Below are positions 7,997-15,822 of a stretch of 64,000 nucleotides of DNA, piece after piece. The position numbers and the translations under genes are program-made. The stretch covers positions 9,912,501 through 9,976,500 of the forward strand of contig NZ_CP071091.1 of the NCBI RefSeq assembly GCF_017301635.1, in the 5' to 3' direction. The stretch comes from Myxococcus landrumus. Lineage in GTDB: Bacteria; Myxococcota; Myxococcia; Myxococcales; Myxococcaceae. The notes under the pieces are model-generated. The model did not search any database. It saw only the letters and a list, made by a program, of their open reading frames with translations, and was not told the DNA's origin. Position 1 is the stretch's first letter. Each line of letters starts with the position of its first letter.

Positions 7997-8871
7997 CGTG
8001 GGCGGTGGTCCTGGCCGCCGCGCTCCTCGCGCAGGCGGCCCCCGGTTCATCGGTGCGACAGCCCACGCGGGCCAATGGCTGGGCCGGACTGGACGCGAAT
8101 GCGTTCTCCGCGCTGGTGGCCGAGTCCACGGACGCCCCTCTGGCGCAGCGGCTGTTGTCGATGAGCGAGCGCTTCGTCAACACGCCCTATGTCCTGTCTC
8201 CGCTGGGCGAGGGCTCTGGCGTGGACCCCGACCCGACCTTCCGCCTGGACGCGGTGGACTGTCTCACCTTCGTCGAGCAGTCGCTGGCGCTGGGACTGGC
8301 GCACGCCGAGCCCGAGGTCGCCCCGCTGCTCGAGCACATCCGCTACGCCGAGTCGCCGACCTACGAGGACCGCAACCACCTCATGGAGGCGCAGTGGCTG
8401 CCCAACAACGTCCGCAAGGGCTTCCTGCTCGACGTGACGCGCCGCTGGGGAGGCGCGGACGTGGTGTCGGCGACGAAGACGCTGACGGCCTCGACGTGGC
8501 AATCGCGCTCGTCGCAGTCGCTCCAGCTCCCCAAGTCCCGGCAGCCGGTGGGCACGTACACGTTCGACATGATTCCGCTCGAGCGGGTGTCGGCCCACGC
8601 GCGTGACATCCCCTCGGGAACCATCCTCGTGGTGCTGCGCGAGGACCTTCCCTTCAAGGCCACGCGCATGACGCACCTGGGCTTCGTGGTGCAGCGCAAG
8701 GGCCGCACCTACCTGCGCCATGCGTCGCGCGGCGGCTACAACCGCGTGGTCGACGAGGACCTGGAGACCTTCCTCCTGCGCAACTCGCGCTACGCGAAGT
8801 GGAAGGTCACCGGCGTGAGCCTCTTCGAGGCCCATCGCCCCGATGCCACGATGCTGGGCCGCGCGCCCTGA
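7993..8871 (+). CDS. DUF1460 N-acetylmuramoyl-L-alanine amidase-like protein
   Basis: Secreted NlpC/P60-like enzyme of the DUF1460 family, whose solved members resemble muramoyl-alanine amidases acting on peptidoglycan. The signal peptide is short (MTWAVVLAAALLAQAAP). The family hallmark RLDAVDCLTFVEQSLAL contains the predicted nucleophile Cys90. Further conserved elements are NHLMEAQWLPNN, GTYTFDMIP, and the histidine region MTHLGFVVQRKGRTYLRHASRGG, which would supply the catalytic His. Length 292 is normal. It is coupled by ATGA to the HEAT-repeat gene. The substrate bond is inferred from the family only. Confidence 0.87.
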   Translation: MTWAVVLAAALLAQAAPGSSVRQPTRANGWAGLDANAFSALVAESTDAPLAQRLLSMSERFVNTPYVLSPLGEGSGVDPDPTFRLDAVDCLTFVEQSLALGLAHAEPEVAPLLEHIRYAESPTYEDRNHLMEAQWLPNNVRKGFLLDVTRRWGGADVVSATKTLTASTWQSRSSQSLQLPKSRQPVGTYTFDMIPLERVSAHARDIPSGTILVVLREDLPFKATRMTHLGFVVQRKGRTYLRHASRGGYNRVVDEDLETFLLRNSRYAKWKVTGVSLFEAHRPDATMLGRAP

Positions 8872-8874
8872 GTC

Positions 8875-9321
8875 TCACGCGGTGGGCGGAGGCGAGGCCG
8901 CGGGCTCGGTCTCCCGCTCCTCTTCCTCGGCGGCGCGGACGGCTTCGTCGTTGGTGGCCGCTTCCTGCGCCCGCTCACGCTCCACGAGGAGGGCGGCGCG
9001 CTCCTGCTCTCCCTCGGGCACCAGGATTTCCCACCAGGGCAACAGGCTGCCCGTGGTCAGCTTGTCCACCACGCCGGAGCGCCCCGCGCGGATGAACACG
9101 GGGATGTCCCGCTCCTCGAGCAGCTCCGCGAACACCTCCACCATCAGGGGATTGTCCGTGGTGGCGGCGCGCACGAAGACGCGCCGGTCCAGCTCATGTG
9201 GCAAGGGAAGCCCCCGGCTGTGCATCTCCTCGGCGGAGACCAGCGGCGGGTGACTGGGGCAGTCCTCGCATCGCTCGACCTCATCCCGATACTCCGAGCC
9301 GCACCTGGCGCAGTACTTCAT
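8875..9321 (-). CDS. Zinc-ribbon protein with a DUF2007-like domain
   Basis: A 148-residue cytoplasmic protein. The N-terminus is a compact treble-clef or zinc ribbon (YCARCGSEYRDEVERCEDC, four cysteines). The middle resembles the DUF2007 'putative signal transducing protein' fold (FVRAATTDNPLMVEVFAELLEERDIPVFIR ... LLPWWEILVPEGEQERAALLV). An acidic, low-complexity C-terminal tail follows. In other bacteria DUF2007 is a PII-like small domain of unknown role. It is convergent with the DUF1460 gene, three bases apart. The two-domain reading is from sequence pattern only. Confidence 0.72.
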   Translation of the reverse strand: MKYCARCGSEYRDEVERCEDCPSHPPLVSAEEMHSRGLPLPHELDRRVFVRAATTDNPLMVEVFAELLEERDIPVFIRAGRSGVVDKLTTGSLLPWWEILVPEGEQERAALLVERERAQEAATNDEAVRAAEEEERETEPAASPPPTA

Positions 9322-9405
9322 GTCGCTCCCTCCTGCCCGTGGCTGTCCTGGAGGGACATGGTAAGGCGGGTGTCCCTGCGTGACACCGAGGGCCAGTCCT
9401 TCCGT

Positions 9406-9792
9406 TCACTGCCGAGCGTCGTCGCCCACCCACTGCCGAGCCTCGTCTCCCAGCCTGCCCACGGCGCGGCTCAGCTGCTCCACGTCGATGGGCTTGCGCA
9501 GCACCAGGTCACAGTGCCCCGCGCCGCTCACCTCCGAGTAACCCGACACCAGGATGACCCGCGTGCGGGGCGAGTGGGCCTTCACCCGCTGGGCGAGCTC
9601 GGTGCCACACAGCCCCGGCAGCGACTCGTCCGTCACCACCACGTCCGGCAGCGCGCTCTCGAAGGCCCGAAGGCCCGCGAGCCCGTCGGTGGCGGTGACC
9701 ACGTCGAACTCGAACTCCAGCAGCTCCGCCAAGAGCTCCCGGCTGTCCCCGTCGTCCTCCACGAGGAGGACTTTGATTCGCTCGGCACCCAT
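9406..9792 (-). CDS. Single-domain (CheY-like) response regulator
   Basis: A 128-residue stand-alone receiver domain. It has the acidic pair in KVLLVEDDGDSRE, the phospho-acceptor Asp in VVVTDESLPG, the switch Thr/Ser region VILVSGYSE, and the conserved Lys in LVLRKPI. No output domain follows, so it works either by protein contact or as a phosphate relay. Start at ATG 9792; the open frame upstream to 9876 has no family match. No kinase is adjacent; the nearest in the window is CrdS at 12.7-14.4 kb, and there is no evidence that the two pair. Confidence 0.85.
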   Translation of the reverse strand: MGAERIKVLLVEDDGDSRELLAELLEFEFDVVTATDGLAGLRAFESALPDVVVTDESLPGLCGTELAQRVKAHSPRTRVILVSGYSEVSGAGHCDLVLRKPIDVEQLSRAVGRLGDEARQWVGDDARQ

Positions 9793-9940
9793 GCGTCTGG
9801 GTAACCCTGGTACCTGTCGGAATCGTCCGCTGCGGCGGGATGCGCCGCCGTGCCTCGCCGCCTGGAGGGCGAGCAAGTGGAGGAGCCCCCCTCACCCGCG
9901 GGCCAGGTGCTGTCCATCTTTGAGCCCTGGAGGTGACTGC

Positions 9941-10300
9941 ATGAAGGTGTTGATGCGGGGTGTGCATCTGACGCTGACGGGCCCACTGAGGGAGTACCTG
10001 CAGGAGCATCTGGTGCGCCACATCGAGCGCTACGCGGACGACGAAGCGGCGGAGGTCGACATCGCGCTGGTGGACATCAACGGCCCGAAGGGAGGGGTGG
10101 ACAAGGAGTGCCGGGTGACGGTGCGGATGCCGAACTTCGCGCCCGTCCACGTCACGGAGACGGCGGAGACGCTGTTCCACGCCATCGACGCGGCGCGTGA
10201 CAGGCTGGAGCGCAGCCTGAAGCGGGCCGTGGACCGGCGCCGGGACGTCCACACGGCCGGGCTGCCCGACGACGTCGCCGCGAATGTGCCCAACTATTAG
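9941..10300 (+). CDS. Ribosome hibernation-promoting factor, short form (HPF/RaiA family)
   Basis: Binds the 30S subunit in stationary or starved cells and stops translation. The 119-residue protein has the beta-alpha-beta-beta-beta-alpha order of the family: MKVLMRGVHLTLTGPLREYLQEHL, a central strand region (CRVTVRMPNFAPVHV) and the final helix DAARDRLERSLKRAV. It lacks the C-terminal dimerisation domain of long HPF. GGAGG at 9929-9933 stands 7 bases before the ATG and fixes the start. In myxobacteria such proteins would be expected to matter in starvation and spores (family knowledge, not shown here). Confidence 0.85.
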   Translation: MKVLMRGVHLTLTGPLREYLQEHLVRHIERYADDEAAEVDIALVDINGPKGGVDKECRVTVRMPNFAPVHVTETAETLFHAIDAARDRLERSLKRAVDRRRDVHTAGLPDDVAANVPNY

Positions 10301-10386
10301 CCGGAGACGTGACTCGGTGTAGGTGGGGCCCGGTCATCCCGGTTATCGACCGGGCGACCGGGCTCACGTTGTCCGCTGCCCGAATC

Positions 10387-10416
10387 TTGCTGGGTCCGAA
10401 TGGTGAACGCTATAAG
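10387..10416 (+). promoter_or_regulatory. Predicted sigma70-type promoter of the MXAN_5187-type gene
   Basis: TTGCTG (10387-10392), an 18-base spacer and TATAAG (10411-10416), placed 33 bases before the start codon at 10450. The -10 element is a good match in an otherwise GC-rich region. Confidence 0.5.
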
Positions 10417-10449
10417 CGGAACCCTTCACCCATGGGCTAAAGGACGGCG

Positions 10450-12501
10450 ATGGTCCGCCTCAAGTTCCTCCTCTTCGCGTTCCTGGTCATTGGACTGGGG
10501 CTTGCTCATCTCCCGATGTTGTCGGGACCGCTGCGTGCACGCGCTGTGGAAGGAGCCACGGCTCAGTCCGCCTCGGGAATCGCCGAGGTGGCGCGTCGCG
10601 TGGATTCTCGCCGCGCGGAGATTCAGGCGCTGGCGCTGAAGCTGGCCGCCACGCCGGAAGTCGCGACGGCGGTTCACGCGCTGCTTCCCCCCAAGCCCTC
10701 GGCCGCCGTGCGTCCGTCTCCTCGGGACAAGGACCGGGACGAGGCTCCGGGCGCGTCGCTCCAGCCGCTGACCGCCGAGCGCTTCGCCGCGGTGCGCACC
10801 GCCGTCGACGCGGTGGTGCCCAAGGAGCTCAAGGGCGTGGTGGTGGCCCTGGCTGCTCCCGACGCCGCGTTCCACGCCGTCGCGGGCGGAGAGCCTTCTT
10901 CCGACGCCGCGAAGCTGGATGTCGCCGCGCTGGTGAAGGCGGGGAGCACGGTGGTGGAGGCGCTCGGGACGACGCATGCGTTCGCCTCGGTGCCGGTGCT
11001 GTGGGGTGGTGACTTCGGGATGCAGCCGGCCGTGACGCTGGTCGTGGGCGCGCCGCTGTTCGACGAGGGCGCCCTGGAGGCCGCGGTCCAGGCCACGGGC
11101 GTCACCGCGCTCGGGCTGGTGAAGGGCGACAGCATCTCAGCGGTGGGGCCCGAGAAGCTCCTGGCGGAAGGCTCGCTGACGCAGGTGGTGGCGAACTCGA
11201 ATGGCGTGGTGCTGCGCCGGGGTGGTTTGCAGACGCTGGGCCCGGTGTCGCTGCCCATGCTGACGGAGGGCGATGCCATGGGTGGGCAGGCGCCGCTGTC
11301 GGTGGGGTCTCGCCGCTCGCTGCCGGGCACATCCCTGGATGTCCTCGCGGTGGCGGGGACGCAGTCGGTGTTGGGGGCGCTCGCGGCGTACCAGCAGAAC
11401 GCGCTGGTGGCGCTGGTGGGCCTGCTGGTCCTGACGCTGGTGTGGACCGCGCTGATGGGCGGGGGTGCTCGCTCCAGTGACGATGGGCTGTCGCAGGGTG
11501 GCGACACGCTGAGCCTGTCGGCCGCCATGGCGGCGCAGGCGTCCGCGCCCATGGCTCCGCCGCCGCAGCCCGCGGTGCAGCAGCCCGTGGCCGCCGCGCC
11601 GACGCCGGGTCCTCTGCCGGACCCCTTCGCGTCCCTGCCTCCGGCGCCCGCGCCGCAGGCGGCTCCGTTCGCCCAGCCGACGCCCGCGCCGATGGCGGAC
11701 CCGTTCTCCATGGCGCCTCCAGCCCCGGCGGCCCAGCCGTTTGGCGCGGATCCGTTCGCGTCGGTGCCTCCCGCGCCGATGGCGGACCCGTTCGCGCTGC
11801 CTCCTCCCGTTGCCTCGCCGGCGCCCCAGGCGAATCCCTTCGGTTCGGGGGACCCGTTTGCCTCGGCGGATGCGTTCCCGTTCCCCGCGCCTCCTCCCGC
11901 CGCGCCTCCGGCCAATGCGTATGCCCCGCCGGCGACTCCGTTCGGCGCGGCGCCGTCCATGCCTTTCGAGTCCGATGCCGGGAACTTCTCGGCCTCGGGG
12001 GAGTCGCTGTCTCCGGCGTCGCCTCGGCGGGGAGCGTTCGCCTTCGAGGACCAGCCCACGGCCGCGTACTCGCTGCAGCAGGCGGCGAACCCGTTCGCCC
12101 TGGCAGCGGCCCAGTCTCCGGAGAACCCGGAGACGACGCGGGTCGCGGCCATTCCTCGCGAGCTGCTTCAGGCCAGCGCGCGGCCTCCCGAGGCGCCGAT
12201 TCCGCTGCCTGCTCGGGCGCCGTCCCCCGCGGCGATTCCGCTTCCGGGCGCGGGGCCTTCGGGCAACTCCGCGGTGGCGCTCTCCGAGGAGCAGCACTTC
12301 CAGGAGGTCTTCCGCGAGTTCGTCACCACGCGCGAGCGCTGTGGCGAGGCGGCGGACGGCCTGACGTACGACAAGTTCGTGCAGAAGCTGCGCAAGAACC
12401 GGGAGCAGCTCGTCCTGAAGTACGCGTGCAAGACGGTGCGCTTCCAGGTCTACGTGAAGGAAGGCAAGGCCGCGCTCAAGGCCACGCCCGTGAAGGACTG
12501 A
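10450..12501 (+). CDS. Proline-rich membrane protein resembling the myxobacterial MXAN_5187 family
   Basis: A 683-residue protein with three parts. Residues 1-25 are an uncleaved signal or TM helix (FLLFAFLVIGLGLAHLPML), followed by an extracytoplasmic sensor-like region of about 290 residues. A second TM helix is near 320-340 (NALVALVGLLVLTLVWTALM). Then comes a low-complexity cytoplasmic stretch of about 230 residues rich in Pro, Ala and 'DPFA' units. The folded C-terminal domain of about 70 residues (EEQHFQEVFREFVTTRERCG ... LRKNREQLVLKYACKTVRFQVYVKEGKAALKA) recurs in several myxobacterial proteins. I recall this as the MXAN_5187 C-terminal domain, but cannot check. The topology suggests a receptor without a kinase. 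A hairpin terminator follows. The function is unknown. Confidence 0.75.
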   Translation: MVRLKFLLFAFLVIGLGLAHLPMLSGPLRARAVEGATAQSASGIAEVARRVDSRRAEIQALALKLAATPEVATAVHALLPPKPSAAVRPSPRDKDRDEAPGASLQPLTAERFAAVRTAVDAVVPKELKGVVVALAAPDAAFHAVAGGEPSSDAAKLDVAALVKAGSTVVEALGTTHAFASVPVLWGGDFGMQPAVTLVVGAPLFDEGALEAAVQATGVTALGLVKGDSISAVGPEKLLAEGSLTQVVANSNGVVLRRGGLQTLGPVSLPMLTEGDAMGGQAPLSVGSRRSLPGTSLDVLAVAGTQSVLGALAAYQQNALVALVGLLVLTLVWTALMGGGARSSDDGLSQGGDTLSLSAAMAAQASAPMAPPPQPAVQQPVAAAPTPGPLPDPFASLPPAPAPQAAPFAQPTPAPMADPFSMAPPAPAAQPFGADPFASVPPAPMADPFALPPPVASPAPQANPFGSGDPFASADAFPFPAPPPAAPPANAYAPPATPFGAAPSMPFESDAGNFSASGESLSPASPRRGAFAFEDQPTAAYSLQQAANPFALAAAQSPENPETTRVAAIPRELLQASARPPEAPIPLPARAPSPAAIPLPGAGPSGNSAVALSEEQHFQEVFREFVTTRERCGEAADGLTYDKFVQKLRKNREQLVLKYACKTVRFQVYVKEGKAALKATPVKD

Positions 12502-12531
12502 GCCCACGACAGACGTCGTGAGCAACACGCG

Positions 12532-12568
12532 AGCCCGGGGCGATTCGTCGCCTCGGGCTTCGTGCTTT
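12532..12568 (+). terminator. Intrinsic terminator after the MXAN_5187-type gene
   Basis: A 12-bp stem with one G-T wobble (12532-12543 with 12548-12559) closed by a TTCG tetraloop, followed by a T-containing tail (TCGTGCTTT). It sits about 30 bases after the stop codon. Confidence 0.75.
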
Positions 12569-12713
12569 CAGGGGTCGAGCTCGTGATGCGGACGGCCGTT
12601 GGGGTGATTCAGCGCCTCGGGCTCCGCCCTTTCATCGGCAGGCCCGTGACGGATGCTGGCCCACTGGTATGGCGTACGCGTCTTCGAGAGGGCGGCGCCA
12701 GGGACCGCGCCGC

Positions 12714-14405
12714 TCACGGCGGCTTCGGCACGGGGATGGGCGCCGAGGGGCTCATGCCATCCGAGCGCGGCAGCACGATGCTGAAGCGCGCGCCCTGGCC
12801 TGGCTCGCCACCGACCTCGAGCTTGCCGCCATGCTCCTGGAGGATTCGCGCGGCGATGGCCAACCCGAGCCCCGTGCCTCCATCCTTGGTCGTGAAGTAC
12901 GGCTCGAAGATGCGCGCCCGGTGCTCAGCGGGGATTCCCGGCCCACTGTCCTCGACCTCGATGACGGCGTCCGCGTCCGTGCCCTTCACCCGGACGCGCA
13001 AGTCACCGCCCTTGCCGGCCATGGCCTCCTCGGCGTTCTTCACCAGATTGACCAGCACCTGCGTCAGCATGTCGCGGTCCACCCGCGCCACCACTCCCGT
13101 CTGGAGCGCTGGAAGTATCCGGATGCCCTCGGGGGGCGTGGAGTAGAGGGCCAGCACGCTCTGCGTCAGCTCGGAGAGGTCCACCGGGGCCAACTGCGGT
13201 TTGGGCATTCGCGCGAAGCGGCTGAACTCGTCGACGATGCGCCGCAGCCGGTCCACCTCCTCGAGCACCACTCCCGCGCTCTCCTTGAACAGCTCCGGGA
13301 ACCGGGGGTGACGCGCCTCCTGCGCGGCGAGCAGCGTCTCCAGCGACATGCGGATGGGGGTCAGCGGGTTCTTGATTTCATGGGCCAGCCGCCGAGCGAC
13401 CTCCTGCCATGCGGCGATGCGCTCACTGGCCACCAGCCGCTCCGTCGTCGCCTTCATCTCGGACGTCATGTGATTGAACGTCCGGACCAGCTCCCCCACC
13501 TCGCCCGTGGCCACGGCCGTCACCTGGACATCCAACGCGCCTTCCGCCACGCGCCGGGCACCCTCGGTGAGTGCCTCCACCGGCCGAGTCATCCAGCGCG
13601 ACACCAGCAGACCCAGCAGCACCGCGAACGCACCGCCGAGTCCCGCGAGCAGGAGGAACGCTCGCATGACGCCTTCCTCGGCCTCGCGCGCGGCGGATCG
13701 GCTGAAGATGAGCTTCACCGTGGCGGCCGAGCCCAGCGGCAGCTCTCGCGACACGGTGGGAGGCAGCGCGGTCCCGGCCTGTGCGAACTCCACATCGTCC
13801 GATATCAGGGAGACCTGTGCCTGCGTCAGTCGCGCGAGGTGCTGGGCCAGCCCCTCGTCGAGCAGCACGCCTCCCACGGCCCAGAGCCGCAGGTCCCCGT
13901 AGTCCACTGGCCGCGCCGTGACGAGCGCGGGCATCTGCCGCAGTCCCGACGAAGTGCGCACGTCCACGCGCACGGGGACGGGTTTGGAGGAAGACTCGCG
14001 AGTGACACCGAAGAGCGCGGGGTCCGGGTCTCCGCGCCGCGCTGGCAGATGGCCGGAGGACAACACCGTGCCGTTCCTGTCGAAGAGGGCGAGCACCGTG
14101 AGTCCTCGCGTCTTCATCAGGGCCTCGGCCGTACCCGCCTGGATGGCGCGAGTGGGCCGCTCCCGAGCCTCACGCGCCAGGTCCTCCATGGCGGGGCTCT
14201 CCACCAGCTCCTCCACCGCGCGGCGAGCCGTGGTGGCCAATCGCTCCAGGGACTCCTGGGCGCTGGCGGTCGCGGCCTGCATGCGAGCGTCCAGCTCTCG
14301 CGACAACGTGTCGCGCAGTCGCGAGAGGGTGGGCAGGACGACCACCGCGAGCGGAACGAGGGCCAGCAGCGCGAAGGCGAGCGCGAGTCGTGCCCTCAAG
14401 CGCAA
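12714..14405 (-). CDS. crdS: NtrB-type membrane sensor histidine kinase, probable CrdS
   Basis: Histidine kinase that in M. xanthus phosphorylates the sigma54 activator CrdA. The protein has about 563 residues: TM1 at the N-terminus (ALAFALLALVPLAVVVLPTL), a periplasmic region of about 200 residues, and TM2 (FLLLAGLGGAFAVLLGLLVS). Next are a HAMP domain, the DHp H-box RRLAHEIKNPLTPIRM (His342) and HATPase with N-box (VNLVKNAEEAM), DSGPGIP and GTGLGLAIA. The H-E-x-x-N pattern is the kinase/phosphatase type. No ATG gives a sensible start; TTG 14405 has AGGAG six bases upstream and lies just after the preceding gene's stop. CrdS identity rests on domain order, the neighbouring PBP genes and the che3 cluster 26 kb away; a similar NtrB-like paralog cannot be excluded. 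Confidence 0.78.
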   Translation of the reverse strand: MRLRARLALAFALLALVPLAVVVLPTLSRLRDTLSRELDARMQAATASAQESLERLATTARRAVEELVESPAMEDLAREARERPTRAIQAGTAEALMKTRGLTVLALFDRNGTVLSSGHLPARRGDPDPALFGVTRESSSKPVPVRVDVRTSSGLRQMPALVTARPVDYGDLRLWAVGGVLLDEGLAQHLARLTQAQVSLISDDVEFAQAGTALPPTVSRELPLGSAATVKLIFSRSAAREAEEGVMRAFLLLAGLGGAFAVLLGLLVSRWMTRPVEALTEGARRVAEGALDVQVTAVATGEVGELVRTFNHMTSEMKATTERLVASERIAAWQEVARRLAHEIKNPLTPIRMSLETLLAAQEARHPRFPELFKESAGVVLEEVDRLRRIVDEFSRFARMPKPQLAPVDLSELTQSVLALYSTPPEGIRILPALQTGVVARVDRDMLTQVLVNLVKNAEEAMAGKGGDLRVRVKGTDADAVIEVEDSGPGIPAEHRARIFEPYFTTKDGGTGLGLAIAARILQEHGGKLEVGGEPGQGARFSIVLPRSDGMSPSAPIPVPKPP

Positions 14406-14451
14406 GGGGAACTCCTGTCGAGGTGTGGAGCGACGAGAGGCCGCGTTCGCT

Positions 14452-15822
14452 TCAAGGCCGTCCTCCGATACCAGCGCCCTCCGGCGGCAACAGGTACGCG
14501 CCATCGAGCGCTGGCAGGCCCTGCCCATCCATCACCAGTCCACCCACCTCCGCCATCGCCCGGACGCCCAGCCCCTGCGCATACAGCGGCACCAGCGGCA
14601 GCGATGCACCCAGCGCCAGCGCACGCTCGCGGGTCCGCGCATCCCGAGCCGCCGCATCCGTCAGCGAGCCGATGGCCGGAAGCTCCACGCCCAGCAAGTC
14701 CTTGCGCCCCGCTGCGTCCAGCACCACCGCGAACGCGGGACCCGGCGCCGGTGGCAGGAGCAGCGCATGCAGCATCAGCTCGAAGTCTCCCTTGGCCCAC
14801 CGTGCGCGAAGGGCCGCGCGCGCCAGGGGCTCCAGCGCCACGGTGTAGCCGCGCTCATGCAGCTTCACCTGGATGCGCTCGGCCACCGCGCGCTGGTCAT
14901 CGAGGGCCGCGTCGTACACCAGCGTCACCGTGCGAGACGGCTTCGACGCGGGCGCGGCCGGACGAGGCTTGGGGCCCTGCTGCATCAGCGCGGGTGGCAG
15001 CAGATGCGGCATGGGAACCGCCGGACCATGAACGAAGAGGCGCGTGAGGTCCTCGCGGTCGATGGCGCTCTCCACCGCCTGCCGGAAGTCCGCGGGGACG
15101 CGCCGGGGCGAGAACGCGAGGTACGTCGCGTACAACAACGGACCCGAGACAGTGTCCGTCTCCGAGGAGACCCCGAGCTCCACTTGCACCTGTCGAGAAG
15201 ACCAGAGCCGGGCCAGTCCGCGCTCATCCGTGGCGGTGAGCTGCAGCCTGTCGAGATAGGGGCGCCCACGAGGCCACCCCAGATGTGCATCCAGCGCACC
15301 ACGCCCCGCCGCCGAGAAGGGACCCGGAGTCGCCGCCGAGGCGGGCGCGGCCAACGCCGGATGGCACAACCCGCGCTCCAGGTCGGGCCAGGGGAAGGCG
15401 AGCGCCAGGTCCAGCGTGGCACCACTCGCGCTGATCTGCCGCCCCTCGCCTCGCAGCGGGAAGAGCAGGGCGCGGTACGGCGATGCGCCCTCCACGCTGG
15501 TCAGCCGCATCCACGCACGCGCCATCGCCCCCGCGCTGGTGGCGGAGGGCATCGTCAGCCGCGAGACCTGAGGCGTCGGTCGGGACAGCTCTCGCGCGAG
15601 CGCGGGATGCACCTCGCCCTCGGTCGTCACCGAGCAGACGGGCCGCGACAGCAGACCGAGGAGCGTGGCCTCCAGCGGAGTATCCGCGAGAGAGGGCTCT
15701 CCGACCTCGGGAGGCCCCGCATGCGCCATGCGCACTTCGCCGCCATAGCGCGGCCGGCTCGCGGCGAGCGCGGGCATGGAGCCAAGGAGCACGAGGCCGA
15801 CGACACAGAAGCGGGACGTCAT
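14452..15822 (-). CDS. Periplasmic peptide-binding-like protein (SBP family 5)
   Basis: Predicted extracytoplasmic solute-binding protein of the DppA/OppA type, 456 residues. The signal peptide is MTSRFCVVGLVLLGSMPALA, then the family opening RYGGEVRMA. Later elements include FRQAVESAIDREDL (the 'AIDR' helix common in family 5) and a C-terminal lobe. It is shorter than the usual 500-540 residues, and no ABC permease or ATPase lies nearby, so it may have become a binding or sensing partner rather than a transporter part. Start ATG 15822 overlaps the stop of the FG-GAP gene (ATGA). It lies directly upstream of the CrdS-like kinase, with 46 bases between its stop and the kinase start, so it is a candidate ligand-binding partner for the kinase (inference). 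Confidence 0.75.
   Translation of the reverse strand: MTSRFCVVGLVLLGSMPALAASRPRYGGEVRMAHAGPPEVGEPSLADTPLEATLLGLLSRPVCSVTTEGEVHPALARELSRPTPQVSRLTMPSATSAGAMARAWMRLTSVEGASPYRALLFPLRGEGRQISASGATLDLALAFPWPDLERGLCHPALAAPASAATPGPFSAAGRGALDAHLGWPRGRPYLDRLQLTATDERGLARLWSSRQVQVELGVSSETDTVSGPLLYATYLAFSPRRVPADFRQAVESAIDREDLTRLFVHGPAVPMPHLLPPALMQQGPKPRPAAPASKPSRTVTLVYDAALDDQRAVAERIQVKLHERGYTVALEPLARAALRARWAKGDFELMLHALLLPPAPGPAFAVVLDAAGRKDLLGVELPAIGSLTDAAARDARTRERALALGASLPLVPLYAQGLGVRAMAEVGGLVMDGQGLPALDGAYLLPPEGAGIGGRP

Noticed and set aside
10374..10391. Possible sigma54 promoter (CTGCCCGAATCTTGCT) before the MXAN_5187-type gene
   Set aside because: The GC element at -12 fits but the invariant GG at -24 is missing; the overlapping sigma70-type elements fit better.
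10674..12152. Long open frame on the minus strand inside the MXAN_5187-type gene
   Set aside because: Its residues are Ser/Ala/Gly-rich with no motif; it is the antisense shadow of the Pro/Ala-rich coding region caused by GC3 bias.
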